The notes beneath the pieces are model-generated. The model was not told the origin of the DNA. It saw nothing but the letters and a program-made list of their open reading frames with translations, and did no database searches. This document shows positions 1-13,400 of a stretch of 64,000 nucleotides of DNA, piece after piece; within the stretch, counting starts at the first letter, position 1; each line of letters opens with the position of its first letter. The stretch is from assembly GCA_013398175.1 (NCBI GenBank), contig VZRZ01004813.1, positions 1,291,399 to 1,355,398 on the forward strand. The letters are read 5' to 3'. The DNA comes from Climacteris rufus. Its lineage: Eukaryota > Chordata > Aves > Passeriformes > Climacteridae. A program made the position numbers and the translations under genes.

Positions 1-1362
1 CTAACAGCCCTGCTGTTCCTTTTCCCCCGCCTTGATGAGCTACTCGGCATTCAGTTGCTTAGATAAGAATACTTCAATTTCCTGCTGCTCCTCTCAGACA
101 GTCAGATAAGTCCTTGTCTTCCACGTCACTGGAGAAAATATTACTGTTTGGTAAAGCCAGAAGTTTAAACACAGCACTGATAGGCAGTGACTAATGAAGA
201 AGAGGAGGGAAAACCCCTCACAAATAAAGCATTTCTTTCTGTGTCTTTTATCAGTAAATAAAGCTTGTTGTAATTTCCTGTGGGGGCATATTGTTTAAAT
301 TATTGTTATTGGTTTCTGAAGGAAATGAAACAGCATCCCTTGTCTGGGCCACCATTTGTCACAAGAGCAAATATTTAACAACCATGAACAGGTTTCCTAC
401 CTTACATAGTACAGGGTGATAGCTGGATAGACATACAGATAGACAGACAGACAGACAACCTTCTCTTATTAGAGCAACTGTTAATTGTTTACAGGTGACA
501 GGGAAGGTTATGAGAAGCAAATGAGAACAGAAAAGTGCTATGGAATAGTCAGATCTTGGTGTTGCCAGGTCCCCAGCTCTCTTTTTTAAAGCTGGTGAAT
601 TCTGCCTTTGTTAAAACAGAAAACATGGATGAAGCCTTTCCCACATGATGTCCATCTTACCTACGTGGGTTTCTGCTGTTGACACACCTAAATATAGGTC
701 AAGTAAAGCAGGCCTGGTACATGATGTGTATAAACATGTGCTGTGACTGCTTACTCTTTGGTGGTTTTTCTTTTGACTTAGGTGAAAAATAATTTCTACT
801 GAAAGGAAATATCCTTTCAGTAAGCAAAAACAAAGTGAAAACAACCAAAAAATATTTCCTAGTCACTTGTAATTTTATGAATGAATGGGATGTGCAGATT
901 CTGAATCAAATATAAAATTTGTCTATATATTAATTTTGTGTTTATATATTTAATAGTCTTGGAAATAGAAAGTTTATGGAATTGTTATTGGAAAACGTGA
1001 TATGAACCTCAGTGAATGTTACTGAGTATGCAGATTTATTTCTTTATTTTTGTTCACAATGAGGTATATACTTTTCTGTAACATATGTATCTAGAAAGTA
1101 TAATTGTTAACAAATGCTCAAAATGTTGATAATGCCAATAGCCTGACTGCACACCTAACATGAATTCCACTCACAAAATAAATGAAGATTTAACAGCAGT
1201 TGCTCAATAAGGTGACATCAACACGAACATTATAAAGACCCAGTTCAGGAATGGATTCGTAGTTAAGGTGTACACAGATTATTTTACAAAGTTATATCAG
1301 TAGCACATGGATCCTTTTCTCTTTCATAATTCTGTTTTTATTTATCCATTCTTAGTTTGCAG
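1..1362 (+). other. DDC: DDC intron (partial)
   Basis: AT-rich sequence upstream of the first visible exon. It holds an AGAC microsatellite at 441-457 and no recognisable exon. The preceding DDC exon must lie left of the window. Confidence 0.7.
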
Positions 1363-1423
1363 ATTCATTTAACTTTAATCCTCACAAATGGCTCCTAGTG
1401 AATTTTGACTGCTCTGCTATGTG
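1363..1423 (+). CDS. DDC: DDC exon with PLP-lysine
   Basis: Acceptor TTTGCAG lies just before 1363 and donor GTAAGT follows 1423. The 61-bp exon starts with the last two bases of an Asp codon and encodes SFNFNPHKWLLVNFDCSAM plus TG of a split Trp codon. The lysine of PHKW (AAA at 1386-1388) corresponds to the Schiff-base lysine that holds PLP. Confidence 0.95.
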
Positions 1424-4400
1424 GTAAGTATTACAGTAAAAGGAAACATTACAAGAGACAAAAATCAGGTTATATGATTCTTCCTTTCTAGCAGTAGATA
1501 TCTATTTATGTTTCTCTATTGACATGAGGAGAACTGAATAGCTTTAACTCTTGTAAATGATTTACAAAATTCACTTTTACAAAATTAACAAAACCATGGA
1601 AAAATAGGCCTAGACTCTGCAGTATGTTCCAGAAAGAGAGAAAAGTCCCAAAAAGTCTGCAGATTTATACTTGCTCCCTTCTGGGACTGTTTAAAACATA
1701 AATGAAAAAACTTGTGTTAAGGATATCAGTGCAATGAACAGCATGCTAAACAGGGCTTTCTTTCTTTTCTTTTTTTTTTTTCTTTTTTTTTTTCCCCATA
1801 AAATTTCTTATGGTTTGAGCTTTGATTCTTTTAAAAGCCTTTCTAAAAATGTTTGAGATTTGGCTGATGAAAAGCAGCTGATTTCAAAAAGGACTATTTA
1901 TGTAATTTTGTACTGACTTTCAATTTTCCCAGATGACAGCAAAGACAATATTTTGATATAGAAATATGCCAAAATAGAAACCCATAGACACGCTATCAAA
2001 CAAAGCAAAGTATCACAGCAGTAATAATAGCATGGTTTTGTTAAAAACATTCCAGAATAGATGATCCTATTTTGTCCCAAACTAGATGCTTACCAGCATC
2101 ACAGCTAATTATACTTATTAGCAAAACAGCTATTCAGCAAATGCAGACTATTTATCAAAATGAATTAAAACATTAATTTCAGTTATAATAGAACAAAATT
2201 TGCAAAAATGAAAAAAAAGAAGGAAAAACTGAATGTTAAAAGGAAGACTCCAAAACATCATTCAGAAATAGGTCACCTTATTTAAATGAAGAATAAATGT
2301 GAGAAAGTGATCACTCAGTTGCTTTTGGTTAACCTTCGGCTCTTTTAATTTCCCCAGTGAAGTTGACTTTTCAGGTAATATGTGATGGTTTTTACTTCAA
2401 TTTTTCAGCCGATGTAGGCATTTCAATGGCACTTCCAAGCCATTAGGTTTTTTTTCTTTCCTTGGGGTAGATGGGTTACATTTTGACCCTAATTCATCAG
2501 TGGTGGCAGTGATTAACCCAGCACTCCAGTTTATAAGTACCCCATAGCATGCTGTGTCTCTGTATATGGAAGTAGGAAAATGATGAAACAAACTCCTTTG
2601 CTAGCTTCTCCCATCTTTTTCTCATCACTCTAAGACATTGTTAAAAAAATAGCCACTTGCAAATAAGACAATACACTATCATTCTCTTTAACATTTTTAG
2701 AACAATTAGGAACCACAGTCTACTCCTTGACAGTTTAGTTTCTCATTAATTCTGCTGTCCCTGAAAACCCTGTGGAACTATGTTAAAGGCATTTTACCTA
2801 GCTTTCCAGTAAAATGAGATAAAAACAAGGTATTTATCTGGCTTTCTTGTAAAATAAGATTGTATATATACAACCACACTGTGAGTTCCCATCTCAGGTG
2901 GTTTTAGATTCTACCTAGTAAAGCTTAGACTTTAGACTTAGGAAAGTATTTTCTGCATTTTGTTTCTTGCTTTTTTTCTTTTTTCTTTTTTTTTTTAATA
3001 TATTTTAGATAAGCCATTGCATAAAATGCTTGTTTTGTTAGGTAGGAATATTCCATTACAAGGACTCTCAAGAGACCCTGCACCATGTCTCCTTAGTCAA
3101 AGTGAAAGTTTCACTATTATAGCAATCTGGGCTTCATTTCTGCAAGGCATTTACCTATAGGGGTTATTCACTTAATACAGAATGAAATGTACACTAAAAC
3201 TCTTTGACTTTAAGTCAAATCCATTGTCCAGGTGATTCTAAGACCTACGTCCAAAATTTAGCTCCCTTACCAATGTAACACTGCCTGAAAAGGTGAAATG
3301 TAATAATAAAGGATGAAGGAACATGTGAAGAAAAAGGAACTGTGAAGGCTACATAGTCCTCATAGGATTAATGAAAAGTATTAAGCATTATATTGGGGTA
3401 ATATGAAAAGAGTTCAGTAAACAATAGACACCATTTCAGAATCAATGTAATCTGAGTTCCTTTGATGGGCATAACCCAGGCTCCTCAGCAGTTTCCCCAG
3501 TAAATTCTCACATTTCTTTTCTCTGCAAGCTGATTAAAATAATCTAGCCATTAGATCCATAATGTAATTATTTAACTACTCAGTGCAATATGTGACACTG
3601 ATGTCGTTTCAGATTTGGAGGCAATTTCATTATAAACCTTTTGCAAAATATTCTCTGACTTCCTGACGTACAGAAAAGAGCAGTCAATTTCCTATAAAAA
3701 GGAATTTAATATAGCCAGTCCAAAAAGGATGTATTTTCTATATTCAAATGTTAGGGTCCTTTAGAGATTTTGCCTTGCAACTATAGTCAGTTTTGTCTGA
3801 CTTGTTTAATTGGTACTCTGAAATATTGTAAAATAGGAACAAGTCTCTTCATTCAGAGATAGTGAAAATAATAATATTGCAAAGTCTTGGCATTTTTGCT
3901 TTTTCATTACACTTTTCAGGGTTTAAGTGTTAACATTTGCTTTGGAAGGGTGTTTTGGTATCTGAAAGAAAAGTGCTTACAGGAAATGCTTATCTGTACA
4001 TCACAGAACACAGAGTGGTTTGGATTGGAAAGGAACTTAAATATCATCTAGTTCTAACCCCACTGCCATGGGCAGGGACACCTTCCACTAGCCCAGGTTC
4101 TTCAAAGCCCAATCCAGCCTGGCCTTGAAAACTGCTTGAAATGAAATTGTATTTCACTTCCTGACTGTTATTGAACAATTGAACAATTGGACAATCTACT
4201 TGAACACAAACTGAAGTGAAACTTTCCTGTTGGTTTAAAGTATGAGGTCACCTTTTTATCTGTCATTAAAAATGCTCAAAATAGAGTGAGACAGTTAAAA
4301 GCTGCAGATGGGCAGCTTCTAGATTTTCACTAGACTTTCACTACTTTATTCACTGGGACTTCTGTTGTGCATTTTGTATTATGAGTACGTAATATGTGAA

Positions 4401-7400
4401 TCTGTGCTACTTAAGCTAGGTCTTGGTCTATTAGCATAACATCCAGCCTTTAAAAATTCTAGTTTATCAATATAATTTCTGCAATACATATTCACAGGAT
4501 CAGAGATTCATTAGTGTTGGAAGGGACCTCTGGAGGTAATCTAGCGCTATGATTTTCACCTTGAGAGGTGGTCAAGGAACATCTTTCAGGCCAGTGGATG
4601 GGTGCCTCAGTGCCCCTAAACACAGAGTCACCCACTACAATCACTCAACATTTCTTTTTCCAGTAACCACCGTGTGCTGCTGGTGCAGGTTCTCCCTGTT
4701 TGCCTTGACCATGGACATCTAAAACCTCTAAAGCATCGTTCCTGATTTTGGCCTGAAAGTTGGAGGGTAGAGGTTGAATTGGAGCCCGCTTTTGTTGGTC
4801 ACCAGGGTCCAAGGTGTCTCAGGCACAATGTTACCCACTGTATGGTTCTGGAGCCACGTCTGCCTCTGTTTCAGTCCCTCTACTACCACACAGTCTATTA
4901 ATTGTGTCCTGTAGTTCAGCCACCTGCCACAACAGCTCATCCAGCTGTGCACATTTTGTGCAGGTACCAGCCTTTTCTGCAGGAGTATCTGGGCATTCAT
5001 TGCAAGCTTCCACCTGTACTGACATCTCCTTCCTTACCAGTTCCATCTGAGTGGCAGCATCAGACTTCTCAGGGGCTGCCTCGATAGACAGACTAGGTTT
5101 GGCTCCAAGGAGAGTGCCCACTATCATGGCAGAGACCTCAAGCCCTCAGCACTCTGGTGTGGACCTCTTGAGCACTTAGGACTTGCCTGAGGTGTGGATC
5201 TACTTGAAGAATGCAGCACCCTTCCTGCATGCCCTGCCTGTGCAAAGTTCCATGCCATTTTTTTGTCTTCTAAGCCAGATGTTCCTGCAGAATAATAATC
5301 TGTTCCATTGTTTAATGCAGCATATTACAGGAGAAGAAATTAAGGTCTCACAAAACAATTAAGGACATTGCTTGTAACTTGGATTAGTTGTATACAGAAT
5401 AAGCTACTGAAACATGAATACATCAAAGTAGTCAAACACTTCAAATAAACTACAGTAGAACAACTTAAAGTTGTTAAAAATATTTATCCTAATCAAGCCT
5501 GCTTTCAGTTAATATTTTCTTCCTTTATTCCACAGTACATTTCTAGAACACAAATGGGTTATTGTTTTTATTGAGAGCAATCTAAAAATCTGTTGCTATT
5601 TTTCACGTGCATAAGTTTACTTATTTTCAGCTATATACTTTCCATACCTGAAGGCAAATACTTATCTGTTGACCTTGGTACTTCCCTGATCATTAGTGAG
5701 AGGAAGGCTTTTTGTTTGTTTGAATAAGGTGTTTTATGACCACAGTCTAGATGTGGATGAGAGTGGGAATATGTACTGGGCTGTGCATGCATACATACAC
5801 ACTAAGATATTGGAAATTAGATTTTTACTTAGAAATTCACATTTTTACATTAAAACACAGAAAAAAGTTTGGGCTTTTGTCATTTAGAGTATCCCTGTAT
5901 TGATGTAATTTTTACTTACTTTATAATATATTTATAGGCCTAATATAATGATGTAGCAGTCTTTCCCTTTTTGATTTATGGTTTCTTCTTCTTCTGCCTC
6001 TATAAACCCCAATATTTGTCAAGGTGAGTCAGTCCTACACAGCTTGAAGCATGAATCAGAAAAATCTTGTTACTAAACATTGGCAAAACATAGCTTATTC
6101 TCTCTGAAAGGGAAACACTGGCTTTGGAACCTCAGTCCAGTCACAGCAGCCTCTAGCTGGCAGTAGCAAGGTATGCTTCTCAGTGTTACATTGTGCTGTA
6201 GTATGTCTGTCAGGAATTGTGTATTGCATCCAAATTAGGGCAGGGTGGTGCAAGGGGAAAGGCTGAGTCTGCACCGCGTGCCTTGTCCCTTCCAGTGGCG
6301 GCTGCTGCTGCTGCTTCCACGGCAGCAAGGAGAGAGAGTGGCCAGCATCCCCAAAGCCTCGGCGCAGCTCTGCACGGTGTTTAGGAAGCAACAGCTCTTC
6401 CCACGCAGCTTTGTACTGCAGTAATTTCAAGACAACTTCTGTTGACTGCAAACATTAACATTGCTTCAGCTAGTCTCACATTCTGGTGTGAGTGTCTATC
6501 ACCATAAAAAGATCCTCTATGTCTGTTTCTTGTCTGTTTTTAAATATGCAATCGTGCAGTCATGCTGCCCGTTCCTGCTGAGCCTTACACTTAACTACTT
6601 GTAAGTACAGTACTGATATGGCTGTGAAAAAGCACTGAAAATGGCACAGGCTGTGCTCAGGAAATATGCCAGTTTAAACAAATTCAATTCGACTTCACTT
6701 CTTGTGGAAATTTAATCCTTTAAGTCTTTATTCTTAAATTTCTCAATTTGATTTCTTTCTTTTTTATACAGGGTGAAAAAAAGATCAGATTTAACAGGTG
6801 CCTTTAAAGTAGAACCTCTTTACCTGAAGCATCACCATCAGGAGTCTGGTAATTTTATAATTACATGAGATTATTATTATTTTGTTTGCACTGATATTTA
6901 ATGGAACAAAAGGACTTCAGATGAAAAATGCAATTCTGGAACTACCCAAGTTGTCTAGGACCCTGTTTCCATTTTCTGAGCACCCTAGGGAGCTAATCTT
7001 ATTAAAGTGCAAATTTATGTCTAGTGAGGCTTTAATTAGTTAAAAGCAATAGAAGGAAAGTGATTTTATAAAGCATTATATTACTACTTTTGTATTGGGA
7101 TTTCCCCAGTTTCAGACTTACCATTGATCTTTTGGCTGTCAGATAAACATATTATTGGGTGTTGTGTTTCAAGTTCCTTAACCTGTCTTCCCCAACACAT
7201 CTTTCTCCAGAATGGTTTCAGGATCTGCTTTGTTTTTAGAGTTTCTAAGGTCTGTGACTTTTTTTCTTAGCTATCCATGCAAGCTCTGATTCATATTTTT
7301 CAAAAGCCCATGTGAGGAGCAAACACTCTGTGGAACTACAAAGAAGGTGAACTGTGTTTGCTGTCTGTGCTCTGGTTTTGGGTGATAGCTTTCTGGGATG

Positions 7401-10400
7401 TTGTCCCGTAGCTCTCGTATTCTTAACACTGACTGTAGGGAAATGCAGTAAGAGAGCAGGCTACTGGTCTTGTACAAAATGCTCCCAAAGAACTTACAAA
7501 TCTCAAGCTCTGTACAAAGCTCCTTAATGGATTAGTGCTGGTTCTTGCCCATACCTAGCAACTGCAGAGTGGTGTTTGCCATTCTGAAGCCCATTTTTAC
7601 ACATTCGGTTATTAACTGAATAATTGTGGAAAAGGCCACAGCAGTGCAGTGTCAACACATGGTGGAAGTTCCCTCATAACTTTCTGAAGTTATGTCTTCC
7701 CACTCATCTGTGGAAGGCATTACCACATACTTGATCTCATAATTTTCCTGGAATTGCAGGTGCTGATCTATGTTTAGAAGTGTGTCCTGTTAATGGCTAT
7801 GAACTCATTGACATTTAAATTAATAGCATCCAGAATTCCATCATCCACAAAAAAGCCCTAGGAAAAATGGATTTGTGTGCCTTAATCCTAAACTGGCATA
7901 AATCTTGAATTTTATTCCTTTCCTCCATTTCCAAGCAATGCAAATATAGAACAGTGCAATGAACAGGAACATGCAGTATTTCTGGAGCTGAGGTTCACCT
8001 TCTAAAGGCTGCAGTTGTTAAGAAAAAAAGATATACTTTTTTTGCCCTTTTTAGTGAAAAAATACAAGTTATAGCACATACACTTAGGCACTAGGTTTTA
8101 CTTAATATATATGAAAAATATTTCTCTTCAGAAGAAAATATCCAACCTTAACTAAAGTGAAAATATGTTCTTGTGACAGCTGACAGTGCTGCTACAAAAC
8201 TTTAGGTCTTACCTGATTAAATAACACCTGAAGAAAATCAAACCTTTTTGAAGTAAGTGCTTTCAGTAAGGCCACCTAGTTAAACTGAAAACTTTATCAT
8301 CCCAGTGGGATAAAAAGTTTTTTGGCCTTCATCCTCTGTCACTTCAGAAGTGTGATAGCGTGTTATGTGATCTAACATAATGATTTCAAAAAGATCAGCT
8401 GATTATTAGCAGTCTAATAATGCAAATTTTTTTCTATGCTCTATTCCTATTTGCTACCAATTTTCCAAAGATTTGGACAGCACTTTTGAAATGCAAATAC
8501 CTCTAGTTAAACTTCCACACTTACTCTTTCAATAAACATAGTTAAATTTGCTACATATTTGCTACACGAAGGTGCTACAGTCCTCATTGATCCCTGTGTG
8601 ATTATGGGATGTCAGCACTCCTGGAAATAGGACTTCTCTAATGGATGGTCTTATATTCTCAGTATTCACAGGTCTGAGAATTCCTGTCATGGTTTACAAA
8701 AGTAAATGAAGTAGTATTTCTGAATTTGCTCATCCCTCACTCAAGAATTTAAATGAGTGGAAAAATATCTCTATCTGTGAGCAATTACTCTTAATAACCA
8801 TATGGCAATTATGTGTGTCCCCAAGGGGAGAGTCTTTATTTTGTCATTAATTATAATTTTATGTGATTTGCATCATCACACCAGGAAGATTATACTAGCT
8901 TGCCTGGCAACCCAGGATATAGGTCAAATCCTCATGGCAGTGTTAGAAGAATGCAGCTTTATACTCTGTTGTGAACACCACATACACTCCCACAATGCAG
9001 TTCCTCCTGGTTAAATACAGATGTAAGACTAAGGCTTGTAATCAAGGAATCAAGGACTAACCATTGATTATATTCTGCTTCACAGCTTGTGAAAGGCGTT
9101 GTTGTGGATCATTAGACATAGCCCCTTACAGGAGTGTAGGATTATTTATCTGTCACCAGTTGCTTTACTCTCCTTGCTACCAGTCTTGCAGCTATCACAC
9201 AGAAATGGTTGTTACAATGCAGAAGGATATGAATGTTATCAATTTACCTTGTTACCAAGCAGAGACAACCACATTGATTTCCTGAAGTCCAGGAACAGGT
9301 TAATGATTGTTGGTTGTTGTGTGGGTTTGGGTTTTTTTACCACCTGGAAACCAACATAGTAACAGGCTAATAAACCTGATGGCTTTCTGTTATAGGGAAA
9401 GAAGGACCATGTTTTTTCCTGTGTTTTGGCTGCATAGATGAGAGAACATTGGCAAGAGAGCTTGTAACACAGGAAATAGTCTTTTTTTTTTTTTTAACTC
9501 CTTTTTTTTTTTNNNNNNNNNNNNNNNNNNNNNNNNNNNNNNNNNNNNNNNNNNNNNTTTTTTAACTCCTTTTTTTTTTTTAACTCCTCCTTTTTACTCC
9601 TAAGGCTGAAAATTATGTAAATGACATAGACTGGCCAAATTCAGAAGCTACAGCATACTACCTTCCAGTTGACAATTCCTGGGGCACTTAGCATTTTCCC
9701 AAGGTATCCAAGTACATACTTTCCTATGAAGCTTATACTCCACTGCAGAGTAATAAAGCAGAATAAGGAAGCTAAGCAGCTGCGTCCTAAGGACATGCTT
9801 TAAATTTTATGTCGGTTTAATTTCTGTCACTGACTTACAGCAAGTAACTATGTTGCAGTTTCCTTTACTGTGAAATCGGTTTAATTCAGATATAAAGTAG
9901 ATGCATCTTGACACTATGTGATTATATAAAGGATAATAGTAATGCCCTCTGCTTGCCTTCCTGGACTGCTTTGTGACTAAGTCAATCTGTGTTTGTAAGG
10001 TGCTTTCCCTATATCAAGCAAAAAGCCATAAAAAAATGCAGAATACTATTCTCCAAGCAGGAAGAAGTCAAATTCTGAGCCAGTTTTTCCAGTCACTTAT
10101 TAGACATGCTGAAGAATTAGCAACAAATATATGTATGAGTATAAAATATATTTAGAAGTGGATTAGTTTTGAAAGTGTTACCAGTTCAGTAGGGTACAGG
10201 TGATGACATTTCACAGCAGAGAATGAGTTGTGAAGTGAGTCTGGGGATTCTGCAAACTGTTTAAACCAAAATTAATAATAACTGTTTTATCTACTGCTTG
10301 TTTTCCCTAGAGGAAGAAAATAAACATAGTATTTGGCCTGTCATCCCCATAGTATCTGCAGAAGAACAGAAAGGAAAATCGTGTTTCTTCTGTAAACTGT

Positions 10401-13400
10401 TTAATTTCTTAGTGGTATATTCTGACTAGCTAAGGAATGAAGGTTATTATAAGCACCTCCATTTAACATGCTGCCAAGTACCCAATTAGATATTTAGTGG
10501 TCTTCTTGACACTGATGATGTTGAACTTTGTACCAGATGTAAAGGATAGCTAAGGTACAGCTTTTTCAATAACATTAGAATGATTAAAGACTTTGGCTGT
10601 TGTGATGATGATGCAATGTGAACATTTTTTTCCTTTATTTTCCAGGTCTTATAACAGATTACCGGGTAAGTACCATGCAAATGTCATAATCAATACTATT
10701 ACTTGTATCTGCTGGCATTTTTAGGACTTTTATTTTCCATTACTATCATAAACCTCCAACTTTTATGTTTCTTTCCAACAAGGATACAGCTTGCTAAATT
10801 TTTAACATTCCTTGAACAGAAATTTGGTTTTTTGTCTTTTGAAAAAAAGAATAAAATTGTTTAAAGACAGAAATTGACTTGCATGTGCAATATCTCCAGA
10901 TTTAGCCAGTAGAAATTTCTTAAAGTTGTGAGTTTTTTTTTTCTTTTCTTTAACATAGTGAATAACACAATTAAAAAAAAAAATTAAAAGCATCTCTATT
11001 TTAATCTTTTACCATGGAAACACTGTTGTTTTGAAATGGAAAACAGGCCTGTCATTGTAGACACTAGCCCCACAAGTCTAAACAAGCCAGCGTACATGAG
11101 TTTCTAACATAGTTATTTTTTTCTAAAGCCTCTGAACAGGATTTAGGATGCACAAAGAAAATTTGATTTGCCTTGTGACCCTTCCATTCTGACAGCAACC
11201 TCCTTTGTAAATTTTAATTTGAAAATTTTGAGCATTAAACACTTACACCAGGACATTAACCAGGAATAGATATTTCTACTATGATGACCTACCTCTAGCA
11301 ACTGCTCCTGTGGCAATGTGGCTTGCTTGAAAACTATCTCAGAACATAGCTTCTGCTGTGTCACTGCCACGGTGGCTTCTGACACGGGCTCTTCTCTCTG
11401 GTTGCAGCACTGGCAAATCCCCCTGGGCCGGAGGTTCCGCTCCCTGAAGCTCTGGTTCGTGCTGAGGCTCTACGGGGTCATGGGGCTGCAGGAGTACATC
11501 CGCAAGGTGACTGGGAATTGTCTTCTTGGGCACCCTGTGGTGGGACGGCAGGGCAAAGTCAGCTGCTGCCTGCCTACTTTCCATGACTGCTCTACACATC
11601 AGAAAGGACAGGAAACAGTTTTAGGCAGCTCAGGTCAACAGGGGTCCTGCTCATTTGCCCCATGTAAGGTCACAATTTCATATCATGGCAGGATCAAAGC
11701 TGTCATCTGTTGTGTGTACATCTTTAGGGAAGACAAGTCTAGGAATTTGGCATTTCTACAGTATGGTACCATAGTTCCCTCTCAAATTAAGCCAGAGCAC
11801 ATCCATGGTTTTATTGTGGAAACACATGTATATTCATTACTTTTTTATTTTATTAATGTGTGTGCATTGATAGAATGTTTAGATTATGATTAAGGGTTAC
11901 AGTGACTTATTTGACATGTCTACCTCTGCTGCTGCTTTGTTTCCTGTTTAAATTTTTTTTTTTTTAAGAATGTGTACAATTTACAGTCTGTTAATATTGT
12001 TATAAGTACTAAGATTATTCTTGATGTAAAAAGGAGGGTTTTTTAATCACTAGAAAACATATCTGGCACCAGTTTAAGTTATATATACTTCTTCTGTAGC
12101 AGTAAAGTCAAATTCAAATATACCTTTCATCTTTATGAAGTTAAGGGAAACCTCTAGTGAGGGGAGATCCATGACTTGGCTCTGAATATTTACAAAAATA
12201 TCCATTAGCTAAGGGCCTGGTCTAGTATATCAAACTCCCTTCAAACACACATTCCTTTCTATTGTGGTACTAAACATAAGAATTCCTAAGAAAGACTTTT
12301 CCCACTCTTATAAAATCACTGTAGAAAGAAGTATCTTTTGATTTGGAAAGGTTCTGGGATGGAGGGTGCCCTCTTTGCTTCTTATTTTAATCATGCTATA
12401 ATTTTCAACTGACTCTACAAATATAAAAAACAGATTTTTCTCCTTAATGAGGCTTTCAGAAATAAATTTTGGCAGCTGCGGTAATCCTGATGTTCTCTAT
12501 CAATCATCCTTGTATCAATTTGATACATATCCTTCTGATGAAAAATTGATATGAGGTTTGTTATCACTTTATTAGTATTACCATTACCATTCATAGTGGG
12601 ATTAGATTTTTTGTGACTGCAATTATTTCTGTATGATGCTGGTTTTAAGTAGGGCTAAATCTCTTAGTGGGAAAATAGAGGGTTGGAATTCTCATATCAA
12701 TTGCATGGCCTTTTGTCAGGCTGCTTTCCACAGGTTGGTATTTACATTCAAGAAATTCCCTCTTTCCCTGTCTCCCAGATATTTCCCTGGCTGTCCAGCC
12801 AAAAGCTGCTTGTCTTTATATAATCACAGCTGAAAACCAAGTTTTGGTATTTTCTATGACAGTACAGTTCAGGAAGCCTTAGGAAATTAATCTTTTCTTA
12901 AAGATACTGACTCCAAAGCAAAACCTCAATATGTTTCCTTATTTGTATAAGTAATTCAGACAGCTAAGATTTTCAGTGTGAACTGAGTGTGTTTTGCTTA
13001 TATTTAATTAAGGACTAAATTGTTCTCCAGTATGCATATAAAAATAAGTTATAAAAGAGCAAGAGGGATAATTAAGTGCAGAATTTGTCTCACTGTAACC
13101 ATCTTCAAACTGGAACAATTAAGTTAATTTCTCCTCACCCACCCTACCCATCCCCAGTGAATGCTGGCTTGAATCAATTGATTCCAGAGCATCTTAAAAA
13201 AAATTAAATTTCTATCTCCAGCAAGCCTCTGTTGAAGTTAAATTTCAAGAAATAATTGCATTTCATTTGCTCCCTGCTCTAGCAGAATTTGATACCTCTT
13301 GTGAGTTTTCAGCTATGTTGGTAAAAATATATCAGTAGCTGCAAAATAAAAATTAGAAATGTGTTTCATATCTTGCACATTTCCCTCCTTTCTCAGGAAT

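Larger units (their letters stand above)
1424..6771 (+). other. DDC: DDC intron with CR1 fragments
   Basis: A 5.3-kb intron, mostly unique AT-rich DNA. It holds a pyrimidine tract at about 1757-1797, two minus-strand CR1 pieces (4001-4133 and 4493-5127), and a three-copy 8-mer (ATTGAACA-like) at 4170-4193. The open frame at 6095-6451 (-) resembles no family I know. Confidence 0.75.

Noticed and set aside
4902..5087. Plus-strand open frames over the CR1 copy
   Set aside because: Antisense to the recognised CR1 ORF1 reading.
6095..6451. 118-codon minus-strand open frame in a DDC intron
   Set aside because: No family resemblance, a glutamine run and ordinary composition; no splice or promoter support.
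11318..11893. 191-codon plus-strand open frame
   Set aside because: Only 11408-11506 is coding (a DDC exon). The rest is intron read-through past a good donor.
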